Positions 41,730-51,026 of a stretch of DNA of 58,254 nt are shown piece after piece. How positions within the stretch are numbered: position 1 is the first letter of the stretch; each line of letters starts with the position of its first letter. The stretch is from positions 1 to 58,254 of the forward strand of contig JAUZSE010000010.1 in assembly GCA_030949725.1 (NCBI GenBank). Reading direction: 5' to 3'. This DNA comes from Sulfurovum sp. (lineage in GTDB: Bacteria; Campylobacterota; Campylobacteria; Campylobacterales; Sulfurovaceae). A program made the translations under genes and the position numbers. The notes below the pieces were generated by a model. That model had not been told where the DNA came from, searched no databases, and saw only the letters and a program-made list of their open reading frames with translations.

Positions 41730-43064
41730 TTAATAGGCTGACTTCGCCACAAACCTAAGCCAAAAATACCCAAAAAGCCCTGCAAATAGTGAAGCAGCTA
41801 AAATGCCTACTTTGGCTTGAAAGATAAGATCGGGACTACCTACAAATGCCAAATCTGCTACAAAGATAGACATCGTAAAACCAATTCCACCTAAAAATGC
41901 CACACCAAAGATTTGGTTCATATTACTTCCATGTGGAAGTGAGGCTACTTTTAATTTTATAGCCAACCACGCCACACCAAAGATACCCAATACTTTACCT
42001 AATATGAGTCCAAAGATGATGCCCATAGATACAGGTGTCATAATAGTTGTACCGATAGAACTAAAGTCTATGGCTATACCTGCATTTGCCAATGCAAAAA
42101 GAGGTATGACTATGAGTGCTACGGGTAAATGCAAGTCGCTTTCTAGTCTGGATGCAGGTGTGCCTATGTCGTCTATATTAGATTGCAGTTTTAGGAGTAT
42201 GGCTTTTTGTTTTTCACTCATACCCTCTTTCTCATCTATAGGCTCTTTGTCAAACTCGTCGAGTAAGATTTTGGCATCTTGTCGAAAGTCTCCTGGTACG
42301 CGTTTGGGCTTTGAAGGTATGGCTAAAGCTGCAATGACACCTGCTATAGTGGCATGCACACCAGACTCAAGCATAAAGAACCACATAAAAAGACCTACTA
42401 TGAAGTAAGGTAAAATCATATGAATACCAAAACGGTTAAATGCAACCATAATCAAAAATGATGCCCCTGCCAAAGCCAATGGAAGCATGTGTATCTGTTC
42501 TGTGTAAAAAAGTGCTATGACCATCACTGCCCCCAAGTCATCAACAATAGCAAGTGCAACAAGAAAAGTAACCAATGAGTGAGGTACTCTTTTACCCAAA
42601 AGTACCAAAGCAGAAATAGCAAAAGCGATGTCTGTAGCCATAGGTATACCCCATCCGACTGCACCTGGGGAACCTGCATTAATACTAAGAAATATCAAGG
42701 CAGGAATCAACATACCCCCAATAGCAGCGAGTATAGGCAACATCGCTACTTTGATATTTGAAAGTTCTCCTACCAGTATCTCTCTTTTTATCTCTAAACC
42801 GATAATAAAGAAAAAGATAGCCATCAAACCATCATTAATCCAATGGTGAATGGTATGTGAAAGCTGCCATGAGCCTACATCTAAATTTATTTTGGTATGA
42901 AAAAAATGTGCATAGTCTGCCGTCAATGGAGAGTTGGCAAGTATCAGTGCAAGTACTGTCATAAACATCAAGATGATACCTGTGGTTGTTTGTGCATGCA
43001 AAAAATGTTCAAATGGAGTAGAAACTTTTCTAAAAGCTCTCTCCCATGGGGCGTATAATTTCAT
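41730..43064 (-). CDS. nhaA: Na+/H+ antiporter NhaA
   Basis: 444 residues with ~12 hydrophobic helices. The family blocks 'TIHHWINDGLMAIFFFIIGLEIKRE', 'GWGIPMATDIAFAISALVLLG' (paired with 'VALAIVDDLGAVMVIALFY', the essential Asp pair) and 'FGVAFLGGIGFTMSIFVADLAF' are present. It uses the proton gradient to expel sodium and control internal pH. A ~55-residue charged insertion around 255-310 is longer than in E. coli NhaA and typical of some Campylobacterota versions. Nothing else of its operon is visible. Confidence 0.93.
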   Translation of the reverse strand: MKLYAPWERAFRKVSTPFEHFLHAQTTTGIILMFMTVLALILANSPLTADYAHFFHTKINLDVGSWQLSHTIHHWINDGLMAIFFFIIGLEIKREILVGELSNIKVAMLPILAAIGGMLIPALIFLSINAGSPGAVGWGIPMATDIAFAISALVLLGKRVPHSLVTFLVALAIVDDLGAVMVIALFYTEQIHMLPLALAGASFLIMVAFNRFGIHMILPYFIVGLFMWFFMLESGVHATIAGVIAALAIPSKPKRVPGDFRQDAKILLDEFDKEPIDEKEGMSEKQKAILLKLQSNIDDIGTPASRLESDLHLPVALIVIPLFALANAGIAIDFSSIGTTIMTPVSMGIIFGLILGKVLGIFGVAWLAIKLKVASLPHGSNMNQIFGVAFLGGIGFTMSIFVADLAFVGSPDLIFQAKVGILAASLFAGLFGYFWLRFVAKSAY

Positions 43065-43155
43065 CTGTCTCTCTTTTTAATTTTTTGATATTATACAAAA
43101 GTAGTGTTAATAAAAGCTCTATGATTAGAAGTATCAAGATTATTGTAATTAAAAC

Positions 43156-43392
43156 CTAATCCTCATCCAAAGCAATAAATTCCGCTGTTTTCTCTGCAAA
43201 CCATGCCTGCATTGTATTTGGGTCTCGCATAATTGCTTTCATTATATTTATGGCTTTAATATGTGCTTCATCTTGCTGTTCTATCATCTCCAAACCATGT
43301 GCCATACTTATCTCTGCCATTTGTCCAAAAGTTTCTGCTTGTAGTTTTATATCACAAGCACCTCCTAGTTGTTTGCATGTCATTGTCTTCAT
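43156..43392 (-). CDS. Small DUF1059-like protein
   Basis: 78 residues starting at ATG 43392 (a second ATG immediately upstream is less likely). 'MKTMTCKQLGGACDIKLQAETFGQMAEISMAHGLEM' resembles the DUF1059 family, with the two Cys spaced as in that family; the C-terminal third ('HIKAINIMKAIMRDPNTMQAWFAEKTAEF') is less typical. Function unknown. It stands alone after nhaA. Confidence 0.55.
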   Translation of the reverse strand: MKTMTCKQLGGACDIKLQAETFGQMAEISMAHGLEMIEQQDEAHIKAINIMKAIMRDPNTMQAWFAEKTAEFIALDED

Positions 43393-43449
43393 CATATTTC
43401 CTCCTATTTTTTTGTAAAAGTATAGCTAAATAATCCTATCACCCAATAT

Positions 43450-45167
43450 TCACACTAGAAACAACATACACGCCCGTATATCATCATAACTCATATCTCC
43501 ATTTAGTGATTCAAATACAGGCTTCAAACGTAACTTTCCATCATCAGAAAAGTTCTCTTTTATGTTTTTGGTTTTTAGCTTTAAGACTGCATCATCTACA
43601 AGTTTAAAGAGTTCACCTTTAGGCTTATATTTATCAATATTAAGCTCAGGGTTCTCTTCTTTTATCTTAAAGAGGTGCTGCACGATGGTACTTTTACTCA
43701 TCCCTCTGTTTGTAGCCAATTTTATGAGTGTGTCTGACTTCTCTATGAGATTTTTCGTCTTGATGTGCGTAGGTGTGACATACGAAGAGTGTGAGGGTTT
43801 ACCCTCTTTGATGTTGCGTATCTCTTCGTCTATCTTCTCTTTGGTTACGATACCACCAAGACTTGAGATATGACGCTCAAATATCTCGTTCAAACGCTCT
43901 TTTGAAACCTCTTCTATACTTGTAGAAGATTTGACTGATGCTATCTTGATGCGTGCATCCACATGCAAGATGAGAGGGTCTACACGTAAAGCCATAGTGT
44001 TTAAACCCATAAGCCTTAAGCCTTCTATGTTTTTTATACGTGAAAGTGCCACATATCCCTGCCCTGTCTCAAAAGTTTTGGAGAGGTCGATCTCTGCTGC
44101 ATCCAAGGTCATACCTTGTGACTTATGTATGGTGATAGCCCATGCTAGACGTAAAGGTACTTGCGTAACAGTCGCGGTGACCTTGCCACTGTCATTTTCA
44201 AGTGACCAGTCTTCTAAGTCTAGCTTTATTTTCCTGCCGTCTGTGGTGATGACTATGGGCATTTTGTCTATGGGGCTAAAACTTTGTACCGTTCCTGTAG
44301 TTCCATTTACATAGCCCTCTTCAGGATTGTTTTTGATGAAGATGACTACTGCACCCTTTTTGAGTGCCAAGGTTTCTAAAACCAAAGAAGATTTAAAGAT
44401 CTTCTCTATATTTTTTTCACTTCCTTTATGCTCACAGACAAAGAGTTTTGGCTCACCTGCTAGCTTATCTAACTCCTCTTTATTGATGCGATCTACATCT
44501 ACGTTATGTGTGTAAAGTTTGGTAGGTGTGGCGATGCTGAGTTCTTTTTCATGTCTGCTTTCGAGTAACTCTTGTGATCTTGCCGATATGTTACCTACAC
44601 GTATATCATCAAGTATACCTATGAGTCTTTCATCATCTTGTCTAAACTTATCTTGCAGGTAACAGGTCTGTAAGTCTAGCGATTTCCATACAGGTGCCGC
44701 CATGCAAATCGTTTGTCCTTAGGTACTTTGGAGACGGGAGGTAGCTGAAAGAAATCACCAGAGATGACTACCTGAACCCCACCAAAAGGGGCATCTGTAC
44801 CTTTAAACCCACGCAGTATCAGATCCATAGACGAAAAGATTTCTGGCGAAATCATAGAAACTTCATCAATGATGAGAAGTTTGAGTTTTGAAAAACGAGA
44901 TTTCAAGTATTTTTTATCTAAGAGAAAATCTACATACCCCTCATCTATGCTGTCACGTATACCCAAAGAAAAAAAAGAATGTATAGTCTGCCCACCTAAA
45001 TGTGAAGCCGCTATACCCGTAGGTGCCACGATAGTAGGATACACCCTACGCTCTTTTAAGTACTGTGTATAGAGGTTAAGTAAATACGTCTTACCCGTAC
45101 CTGCTGATCCTGTTATAAATACATTTTTGCCTGATTTTAATATGTCTAGTGCTGTCTTTTGTTTCAT
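43450..45167 (-). CDS. PIF1-like/RecD-type helicase, frameshifted
   Basis: Two frames join to a ~572-residue helicase. The first has Walker A 'GSAGTGKTYLLN', 'VAPTGIAASHLGGQTIHSFF', Walker B 'LLIIDEVSMISPEIF' and motif III 'QVVISGDFFQLPPV', ending after 'KDKRFAW'. Restoring one G at 44700-44701 continues into 'APVWKSLDLQTCYLQDKFRQ'; then 'LAWAITIHKSQGMTLDAAEI' and 'TGQGYVALSRIKNIEGLRLMGL' give motifs V and VI. A ~150-residue C-terminal region with a helix-turn-helix-like repeat follows. PIF1-type enzymes unwind DNA 5'-3' at replication or G-quadruplex sites. Start overlaps the upstream coiled-coil gene (ATGA). Confidence 0.85.
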
Positions 45168-45856
45168 TTAGAATCATCATCTTGTAGCACTATTATATCT
45201 ACAATTTCATCTTGATTTATGACTATTTCGTTATCATCCATAAATCCAAGTTGTGCTATTTGATGTATTTTAGTAGATTCAAAATGCTCTTTTTCAAGTT
45301 CAAGTTCTCTTAAAGCCACTTGTAGTTCAACGATACTTTGTCTTTGGGGTTCTAATTTTTCCAAAAGATTAAGCCGTTCCAACTCCTCCTTTAGAAGTAT
45401 CATTTCAAGCTCTTCTATCTCATCTAATAAAGTTCTAAGCCCTTGCTCTTTATGCTTTAGAAGCTTAGTATACTCAATAGCATTTACCATTTCTTTATAT
45501 TCATTTTTAAGTTCGCTTACAGATGCTACTTGTTGCAAAAAGTTCCCATTAAGTCTTTGAAATAGTTGTGTTTCATAGTTTAGTTTTGCTTGTATCTCAA
45601 GAAGCCTAGTTTCTTCTTTTTCTTTACTTTTTTCAATTCTACTCAAACTGTTTTGTATTTTGGCCATCTCCATGTTATAGCCTTGTATCCTTTCCATATA
45701 GGCAGATGTATTTTGTTTGAAATGCTGTTCTACCTTTCTTATGGCTTGCATGGTCACAGTATTATTAAGTATAGATTCGGGAAGTTGTACTATCGGGAGA
45801 TTTTGCTCTTTAAGCAAATGTTCTTCTTCTATAGAAGGTGTGTTAGATTCTGACAT
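45164..45856 (-). CDS. Coiled-coil protein of unknown function
   Basis: About 230 residues. The central ~150 residues are a long coiled coil ('NSLSRIEKSKEKEETRLLEIQAK', 'LLDEIEELEMILLKEELERL') with an unstructured acidic N-terminus and an acidic C-terminus ('DEIVDIIVLQDDDSK'). No enzyme motif. ATG 45856 is favoured because a G-rich ribosome site lies 6-7 bases upstream; an ATG two codons earlier is too close to it. Overlaps the helicase start (ATGA) and follows the membrane-anchored gene by 10 bp. Confidence 0.6.
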   Translation of the reverse strand: MSESNTPSIEEEHLLKEQNLPIVQLPESILNNTVTMQAIRKVEQHFKQNTSAYMERIQGYNMEMAKIQNSLSRIEKSKEKEETRLLEIQAKLNYETQLFQRLNGNFLQQVASVSELKNEYKEMVNAIEYTKLLKHKEQGLRTLLDEIEELEMILLKEELERLNLLEKLEPQRQSIVELQVALRELELEKEHFESTKIHQIAQLGFMDDNEIVINQDEIVDIIVLQDDDSK

Positions 45857-45866
45857 GACCATCCCC

Positions 45867-46220
45867 CTACAGTTCTAAACCAGTACGTTCTAACTCTCTA
45901 ACTCTCTTAGACTGCAATGCTTCTATCTTGCTGACTACTTGATTTTTAGTACCTTCTTTAGCTTGGGATTCAAGTATTTTAACAGTATGCTCTAGTGCCA
46001 TGATTTGCTTTTGCGTTTCGTGGGCTTTACTTGTAGAACTATACTCGTTTTCTCCTGCAATTTGACGAAGCCATTTTATTTTTTCATCTTTCTCTTTGAT
46101 CTCTTTATTTTTACTCTCCATCTGTTTTTTAGCTCTCCATAACAAATACACCAAGCCCAACAATACAACAATACTTATAGCACCTAGGGGAAATAGATAG
46201 ATCTCAATATTACTTTTCAT
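45867..46220 (-). CDS. Membrane-anchored coiled-coil protein
   Basis: 117 residues. A single N-terminal transmembrane helix (about 8-28, 'LFPLGAISIVVLLGLVYLLW') followed by a charged coiled coil ('KKQMESKNKEIKEKDEKIKWLR', 'TQKQIMALEHTVKILESQ'). Predicted inner-membrane protein facing the cytoplasm. Unrecognised family. First in the three-gene set with a coiled-coil gene and the PIF1-like helicase. Confidence 0.6.
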   Translation of the reverse strand: MKSNIEIYLFPLGAISIVVLLGLVYLLWRAKKQMESKNKEIKEKDEKIKWLRQIAGENEYSSTSKAHETQKQIMALEHTVKILESQAKEGTKNQVVSKIEALQSKRVRELERTGLEL

Positions 46221-46341
46221 TCTTCATCCTCATATAATTTCTTTTGAATTCAATCTTATCAGAAAATTCCAAAATTTTCAAAGCATCTATAAAGGTCGAG
46301 ATTAATTTATGTTATAATACTTAATAAAAAGGACTTAACCC

Positions 46342-46965
46342 ATGAAAATAATTAGCATAAAATCATTTATTTTATCTATCTCTCTTTTACTACTTACCTC
46401 TTGTGGGCAATCAAACACAATCATAGACTACCCAAGTACAGAACATCAAAAGCTCAATGAAAACAAAAAACTTTGGGAAAAATCTAATATTCAAGACTAT
46501 TCTTTTGTTGTAGCTAGGTCATGTTTTTGTCTTCAAGAGGAAAATAAACTAATAACAGTAAGTGATGGCACAGTTAGTGAAGCAAAATATATCCCCAGTA
46601 ATACAGTTCTAGACATAAGTACAGAACAAAAAAGAATAGTCGACTACTTTGACATGATCCAAGATGCCTTAGATAAAAATGCTTATAAAGTCACTATAAC
46701 TTACGATAAAACCTATGGTTTTCCCTCTGATATAGCTATAGACTACGATGAACAGATAGCTGATGAAGAGATATATTATACACTTACACACTTTCAAAAA
46801 GGCAATGGTAGCACTATTTGTACACAAGAATACAAACCCGTATGTGCAAAGGTAAATGTCAGCTGTTTTACTATCCCATGTGAAACTATAGAGGAGACAT
46901 TTTCAAACACTTGTCATCTCAATGCAAATCCAAATGCTACTTATCTAAGAGATGGAGAGTGCTAA
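46342..46965 (+). CDS. Lipoprotein: DUF6174-like domain with a Kazal-like Cys-rich C-terminus
   Basis: 207 residues. Signal peptide with lipobox 'LLLLTSCGQ' (Cys acylated at about residue 21). Residues ~45-155 ('KLWEKSNIQDYSFVVARSCFCLQEENK') resemble DUF6174 lipoproteins. The last ~50 residues carry six Cys in a Kazal-like order ('CTQEYKPVCAKVNVSCFT', 'ETFSNTCHLNANPNATY', ending 'DGEC'), a fold used as a protease inhibitor in eukaryotes. Function unknown. Promoter likely in the 120-bp divergent gap. Confidence 0.65.
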   Translation: MKIISIKSFILSISLLLLTSCGQSNTIIDYPSTEHQKLNENKKLWEKSNIQDYSFVVARSCFCLQEENKLITVSDGTVSEAKYIPSNTVLDISTEQKRIVDYFDMIQDALDKNAYKVTITYDKTYGFPSDIAIDYDEQIADEEIYYTLTHFQKGNGSTICTQEYKPVCAKVNVSCFTIPCETIEETFSNTCHLNANPNATYLRDGEC

Positions 46966-46997
46966 AAGGAATTATTAGGAGCCTATCGAACTTCTAG

Positions 46998-47643
46998 TTA
47001 TAGTTTACCCTCTATCCATGCACGAGGTATATCGACTACCTCAAAAGCATCCCCTCCCTTAGAGTGTTTTGGAAATTTATGTTCATAAGAAGACGGATCT
47101 AGCTTTTTTTAGCATAGGGATATGTATAGAACAATGTATATATGCCTCTTCTACTTCCACCAACACATAAGAGACAATACGAAAAAGATCGGGATGACTT
47201 TGTAGGTAGTCAAATTTATCTGGAAATGCCTTGAGTGCTGTCTGCAAATTTTCTTTTAAAATGATACTGGCTTTACCATTGACATGCAATCCCACTTTGG
47301 TTTCAAAAAAATCTAAAAACATCAATCCTATATTTGGATTTTCACTGATATTACCCATACTAGCCATAACACCATTACCTTTGTACTCTGGATAAAGAAT
47401 ATGATGTTCATCAAGTACCAGTACAAACCCAGCATGCCCCGAACGAAAAGAAGCATCACACTCACCACGAGAATCAGCTGTAGAAATGAACATCATCTCT
47501 TGTTTGGCTATGAACTCCTGCATGAGTGATGACAGATGGGCGATAACTTGTTTGTTGTAAAAGTTCAGTGCATCATCTGTTGTTTTAAAACTTTCTTGAA
47601 GTATCTTTTCTCCGTTGCTTCCTGGTAGTTTTGAATGTGCCAT
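46998..47643 (-). CDS. PPOX-class flavin-binding pyridoxamine 5'-phosphate oxidase-like protein, frameshifted
   Basis: Begins 'MAHSKLPGSNGEKILQESFKTTDDALNFY' and shows the split-barrel PPOX pattern 'QEMMFISTADSRGECDASFRSG' and 'YKGNGVMASMGNISENPNIGLMFLDFFE'. The first frame ends abnormally after 'PMLKK'. Removing one base from the seven-base run at 47104-47110 continues as 'LDPSSYEHKFPKHSKGGDAF' and 'DIPRAWIEGKL' to the stop at 46998, giving about 214 residues. Such proteins bind FMN (or F420/heme); the substrate is unknown. Confidence 0.78.
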
Positions 47644-47688
47644 TATTATATCCCGTAGTATTATTGGGTCGATTATGCCAAGTAAATC

Positions 47689-48147
47689 TTAAAGATAATG
47701 TACCCCAATATAGATTTCCGCTTCATCCTTAGAGATATAACGTTCAAAATCAGTCTCATACGCTCTACGTTCATCTACACTAGGGTCTTCAAAGTACGCC
47801 CAAATTTGACCCCAAACTTCAAGGATGGATTTTGGTAATTCTCCTCTGACTGAGAAAACAAGGTAAGATCCTTCCTTTATACTCACCGATGTAAATTCAC
47901 TTCCCTCCAACCCTTCAGTGCCTACCAATAAATCATACGCACCTAAAGCATCTGACTCGTACTGACTATAAACTCCGTATAAAGGTGGAGGGGATGGCTC
48001 TAGCTTAGGCATGACTTCTGTAAAAAATTTTTCCCACAATGGTGCTATCTTTTGTGTTTCTAGGTTCATTTCATCTGCATTTTTTGTACGTATTTTCAGT
48101 CCATTAATCGTTTGAGTTTGAAGTTCTACTTTTTGTATATTTGGCAT
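47689..48147 (-). CDS. GyrI-like / AraC effector-binding domain protein
   Basis: 152 residues from the ATG at 48147, which has an AAGGA site 5 bases upstream; the in-frame ATG at 48168 lacks one. The pattern 'KVELQTQTINGLKIRTKNADE', 'IAPLWEKFFTEV', 'LYGVYSQYESDALGAYDLLVG', 'EGSYLVFSVRGELPKSILEVWGQIWAYF' and 'RRAYETDFERYI...EIYIGVHYL' is that of the GyrI/RobC small-molecule-binding fold, found alone or fused to regulators. No DNA-binding domain here, so it may sequester a small molecule or act on a partner. Confidence 0.72.
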   Translation of the reverse strand: MPNIQKVELQTQTINGLKIRTKNADEMNLETQKIAPLWEKFFTEVMPKLEPSPPPLYGVYSQYESDALGAYDLLVGTEGLEGSEFTSVSIKEGSYLVFSVRGELPKSILEVWGQIWAYFEDPSVDERRAYETDFERYISKDEAEIYIGVHYL

Positions 48148-48213
48148 TTTTATCCTTATAAAGAACAATCATAGCAAAATTTTGTTTTTAGTTTAATGAT
48201 AGGAAAAAGAGAG

Positions 48214-48248
48214 ATAAAAAAGATCTTGCACCTTAGTCTAGGTGCAAG
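48214..48248 (-). terminator. Rho-independent terminator of the secreted-protein gene
   Basis: Perfect 9-bp stem (cttgcacct / aggtgcaag at 48225-48233 and 48240-48248) with a six-base loop. On the minus strand it is followed by 'atcttttttatc', a U-rich tract, 19 bp after the stop of the gene at 48267. Confidence 0.8.
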
Positions 48249-48266
48249 GTGTGTGTAAAGAAGGGT

Positions 48267-48830
48267 TTAGATACTTCTATGTAGTTTAGAACAGTTTTTA
48301 AGTACTTCATTTTTATTTTGAAGTGCTGACTTTGTACCCATGGTTACGTGTGCTTTTTCTATAGAAGCCAAACAACGATCTTTTAAACTTTCTTTTGAGT
48401 TATCTACAACATCAAATAAGCAAAATGCTGGCGTTTTTTTGGCTACCAATGTCCCACAATTATCTATAACATTGATTTTATGTGCATTTGCTATAAAAGC
48501 TGAACTATTGTCATTGTCAACATATGAATGTGCTATGGCTATGGCTGTTTTACAGTTAGTAACGGTTGCTTTGTCTTTTTCTATGAGTGCTAAAGCAAAA
48601 AAGCTTTTTTCATAAGGTAATTTGCTTGCGATACTACCACAATTTGCAACCACCTGATCTTTATAAAAAGCAAAGGTTGCTTCATCTATCTTATTTGTTT
48701 TCATTGTTTCTTGAAAGCTTTTGGCTTCACTGATATATGTTTTACAAACTTCTACACTTGTTTTATCATAAGCTTGTACATTTATAAATGCTAAAGTCGT
48801 TACTAAAGCTGCAATTATTACTTTCTTCAT
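48267..48830 (-). CDS. Secreted protein of unknown function
   Basis: 187 residues. A clear signal peptide (MKKVIIAALVTTLAFINVQAY) is followed by a helical, Cys-containing mature part. Cys occur in repeated similar contexts ('VEVCKTYI', 'VANCGSIA', 'VTNCKTAI', 'IDNCGTLV', 'KNCSKLH'), suggesting duplicated ~35-40 residue helical units stabilised by disulfides in the periplasm. No family recognised. Monocistronic, with its own terminator. Confidence 0.65.
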   Translation of the reverse strand: MKKVIIAALVTTLAFINVQAYDKTSVEVCKTYISEAKSFQETMKTNKIDEATFAFYKDQVVANCGSIASKLPYEKSFFALALIEKDKATVTNCKTAIAIAHSYVDNDNSSAFIANAHKINVIDNCGTLVAKKTPAFCLFDVVDNSKESLKDRCLASIEKAHVTMGTKSALQNKNEVLKNCSKLHRSI

Positions 48831-48928
48831 TTGTTATCCTTATAATATCTATTTGTTTAGACAATAAAAGTATAACTACAAAATCTTAAAATAATATTAA
48901 ATATTATAATTATAATAACTTTGAGTTA

Positions 48929-49731
48929 TTATTTTCTCTCTTCTTGAAGTAGCACTTTAAGTTCGTGGATGTCACTTCGTAAGTTTTGAATCTCTTCATG
49001 CATACTAGATTCGTTACTTTGTATCTCTTGGATTATCGTTTCTTCCTCGTTTGCATTCATTTCATTCATAGCATCCACCACAATAGCGATGATAAGATTT
49101 ACGATAATAAACGTAGACACAAATATAAACGGCACGAAAAACACCCAAGCATAAGGATACACTTCCATAATGGGACGCACGATGCCCATAGACCAAGACT
49201 CTAAAGTCATGATTTGGAAGAGCGTATAAAATGACTCACCCAATGTTCCAAACCATTCAGGAAACGTTTCTCCAAAAAGTTGTGTGGACATAATGGCAAA
49301 GATATAAAAGAAAAGTGTTAACAATCCTGCTATAGCCCCGATGCCAGGTATCACACTAAGCAACGCAACGATTATCTTTTTCATTTGTGGCACTACAGTG
49401 ATGAGCCTAAAAAGTCTTAATACTCGCAACACTCTAAATATCTCAAACCCAGCACTTGTTGGCACAAGAGAGATAGCAACAATCACAAAGTCAAAGACTG
49501 ACCAAGAGTCTTTAAAAAATGATGCTTTATAGACAGAGATTCGTAAGATGATCTCTATGGTAAAAACCGTCATTACAAAAGTATTGAAAAGTGTAAAAAA
49601 GTACCATATTCTAAAGAGAAAGATTTTGAAGTCTCAAACCCCATCGTGATACCATTTAAAACGATGAGTCCCATAATGAAGTTTTGAAATTTACTGCTTT
49701 CTACCAGTCTTTGTATCTTTGGATTTATCAT
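48929..49731 (-). CDS. Bacterial voltage-gated sodium channel (BacNav), frameshifted near N-terminus
   Basis: From ATG 49731 the first frame reads '[33 protein letters not shown]' (S1) and fails after 'KSFS'. One extra base in the TTT run at 49613-49615 joins it to '[19 protein letters not shown]'. The remainder has S3, an S4 with Arg repeats ('[16 protein letters not shown]'), the pore with selectivity filter '[14 protein letters not shown]' (NaChBac-type LESW), and S6, then a C-terminal coiled coil ('[20 protein letters not shown]') for tetramer assembly. About 267 residues, typical for the family. Start overlaps the stop of the ArsC-like gene (TAATG). Confidence 0.87.
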
Positions 49732-50072
49732 TATAAAAATGTCTCCTTATACACTTCTTCATCATACGCCACAAGTACCTTACCCTCACCATACTCAATC
49801 ACTGGACGTTTCAGAAGGTAATTTTCTTTTGCCATCCATACTATCTTACCTTCATCATCAAGGTTCAATGCTTTGAGTCCTAGATCACGGTACTTCTTGC
49901 CTTTGTTATTAAAAAGTATGTTGAGGTCTACTTGTTTAAGCCACTCACGTATCTTCTCTTCACCTACAGATTCTACTTTATAGTCTACAAAATCAAAGTC
50001 TATGCCATTGTCTTTCATAAACTTCTTTGCTTTTCCTACTGTGGAGCAGGTTTTTATCCCGTATATTGTCAT
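49731..50072 (-). CDS. ArsC/Spx-family (YffB-like) protein
   Basis: 113 residues with the thioredoxin-like ArsC-family pattern: 'MTIYGIKTCSTVGKAKKFMKDNGIDFDFVDYK' with a single Cys, 'REWLKQVDLNILFNNKGKKYRDL' and 'LLKRPVIEYGEGKVLVAYDEEVY'. The motif TCSTV differs from the CxxC of thioredoxins. Family members are arsenate reductases or Spx-like regulators; the YffB-type length and sequence fit best. Its stop is coupled (TAATG) to the sodium channel start. Confidence 0.8.
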   Translation of the reverse strand: MTIYGIKTCSTVGKAKKFMKDNGIDFDFVDYKVESVGEEKIREWLKQVDLNILFNNKGKKYRDLGLKALNLDDEGKIVWMAKENYLLKRPVIEYGEGKVLVAYDEEVYKETFL

Positions 50073-50117
50073 AGTCCTATCCTAAATTATTTTTTTCGTA
50101 TTATAACCCAAAAAACA

Positions 50118-50399
50118 CTAACCAGAGAGTCCCGATTCAAAACGACGCATTTTTTTGCCATCATCACTATACATACTGATATCCTTAAAGGTATACGCTT
50201 CACCCAAACCAGAAGCATGCCGTAATTTATAGTAAGAAGGTCGGCTTCTTTTTCTACAAAGTGCTAACATTTTTTCTATGTGTTCTTGGGTAGGTATGGT
50301 TTCTGCACCTTTGTCATCTATGAAAATTAACGCAGATAAAAGTTGTATGGTGTGTTGTTCATTTTTCATGGAGAAAAAGTTTTTGATTTTTAGGGTCAT
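50118..50399 (-). CDS. Hypothetical protein
   Basis: 93 residues, no family recognised. Helical N-terminus, then a basic segment ('LALCRKRSRPSYYKLRHASGLG') and a short C-terminus. A start at the internal ATG 'MKNEQHT' (about 50369) is possible. The ATG at 50399 overlaps the stop of the upstream gene by four bases (ATGA), so they are probably co-translated. Confidence 0.5.
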   Translation of the reverse strand: MTLKIKNFFSMKNEQHTIQLLSALIFIDDKGAETIPTQEHIEKMLALCRKRSRPSYYKLRHASGLGEAYTFKDISMYSDDGKKMRRFESGLSG

Positions 50400-50926
50400 T
50401 TTTGTTTTCCTTCTTTAAATGTATAAAATGCAACTAATAATATCTCTTTTCTATTCTCATCATACTCAAATAAGTTAATAAATTTTTCAAAGTTATCGTT
50501 ATCTTTCTTAATATACTTTTCAAAAGAGATAAGGTCTTCATCTAACTCATTTAAAAAATTACCAATAATCTTTCTTCTACTTTGGATTAAATTTATTCTA
50601 TTTAAATCACAAATTCTAATAGTATATTTCATCTTTTGGTTTAATGAAATCATCTTACCCTTTTTAGTAAAAAAAGATAGTATTCTCAAATTTATCATAT
50701 TCAGGGTGCAAAAGCTTAGGCTTCTCAAAATCATTATACTCTTTCATTTTATCATGTAAGTATTTTAAATCTTCACCCTTATAACTAGCTCTTGTACCTA
50801 GAATATCAAAACAGTTAGATTTTTTACCATTAGAGCCACTTGCAAATTCAATCCCAGTCACCAAAATAAATCTACCTTATCGAAATTTTCAAGATTTAAA
50901 AAAATGTGAACAACTATTTTCATCAT
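50396..50926 (-). CDS. Hypothetical protein, doubly frameshifted
   Basis: Three frames join into one ~176-residue protein. It begins 'MMKIVVHIFLNLENFDKVDLF' at 50926; adding one base at the run 50863-50866 continues 'VTGIEFASGSNGKKSNCFDI'; removing one from the seven-base run 50669-50675 continues 'TKKGKMISLNQKMKYTIRIC' and ends '...LVAFYTFKEGKQK'. The C-terminal half has charged helices. No family is recognised. Two homopolymer slips in a 530-base gene make read error likely. Confidence 0.5.
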
Positions 50927-51026
50927 TTTAGAAAAATATCACCCAATTCTCTAAATATGTGAATAACTATTGCGTGCTTTATGCTTTCTCATCTATATTT
51001 TGAACTATTTCATCCCTTTTTTTAGT

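Noticed and set aside
50940..51026. Possible left end and inverted repeat of the transposase relic at 51027-52191
   Set aside because: No matching inverted repeat or duplication was found with the region 52192-52295.
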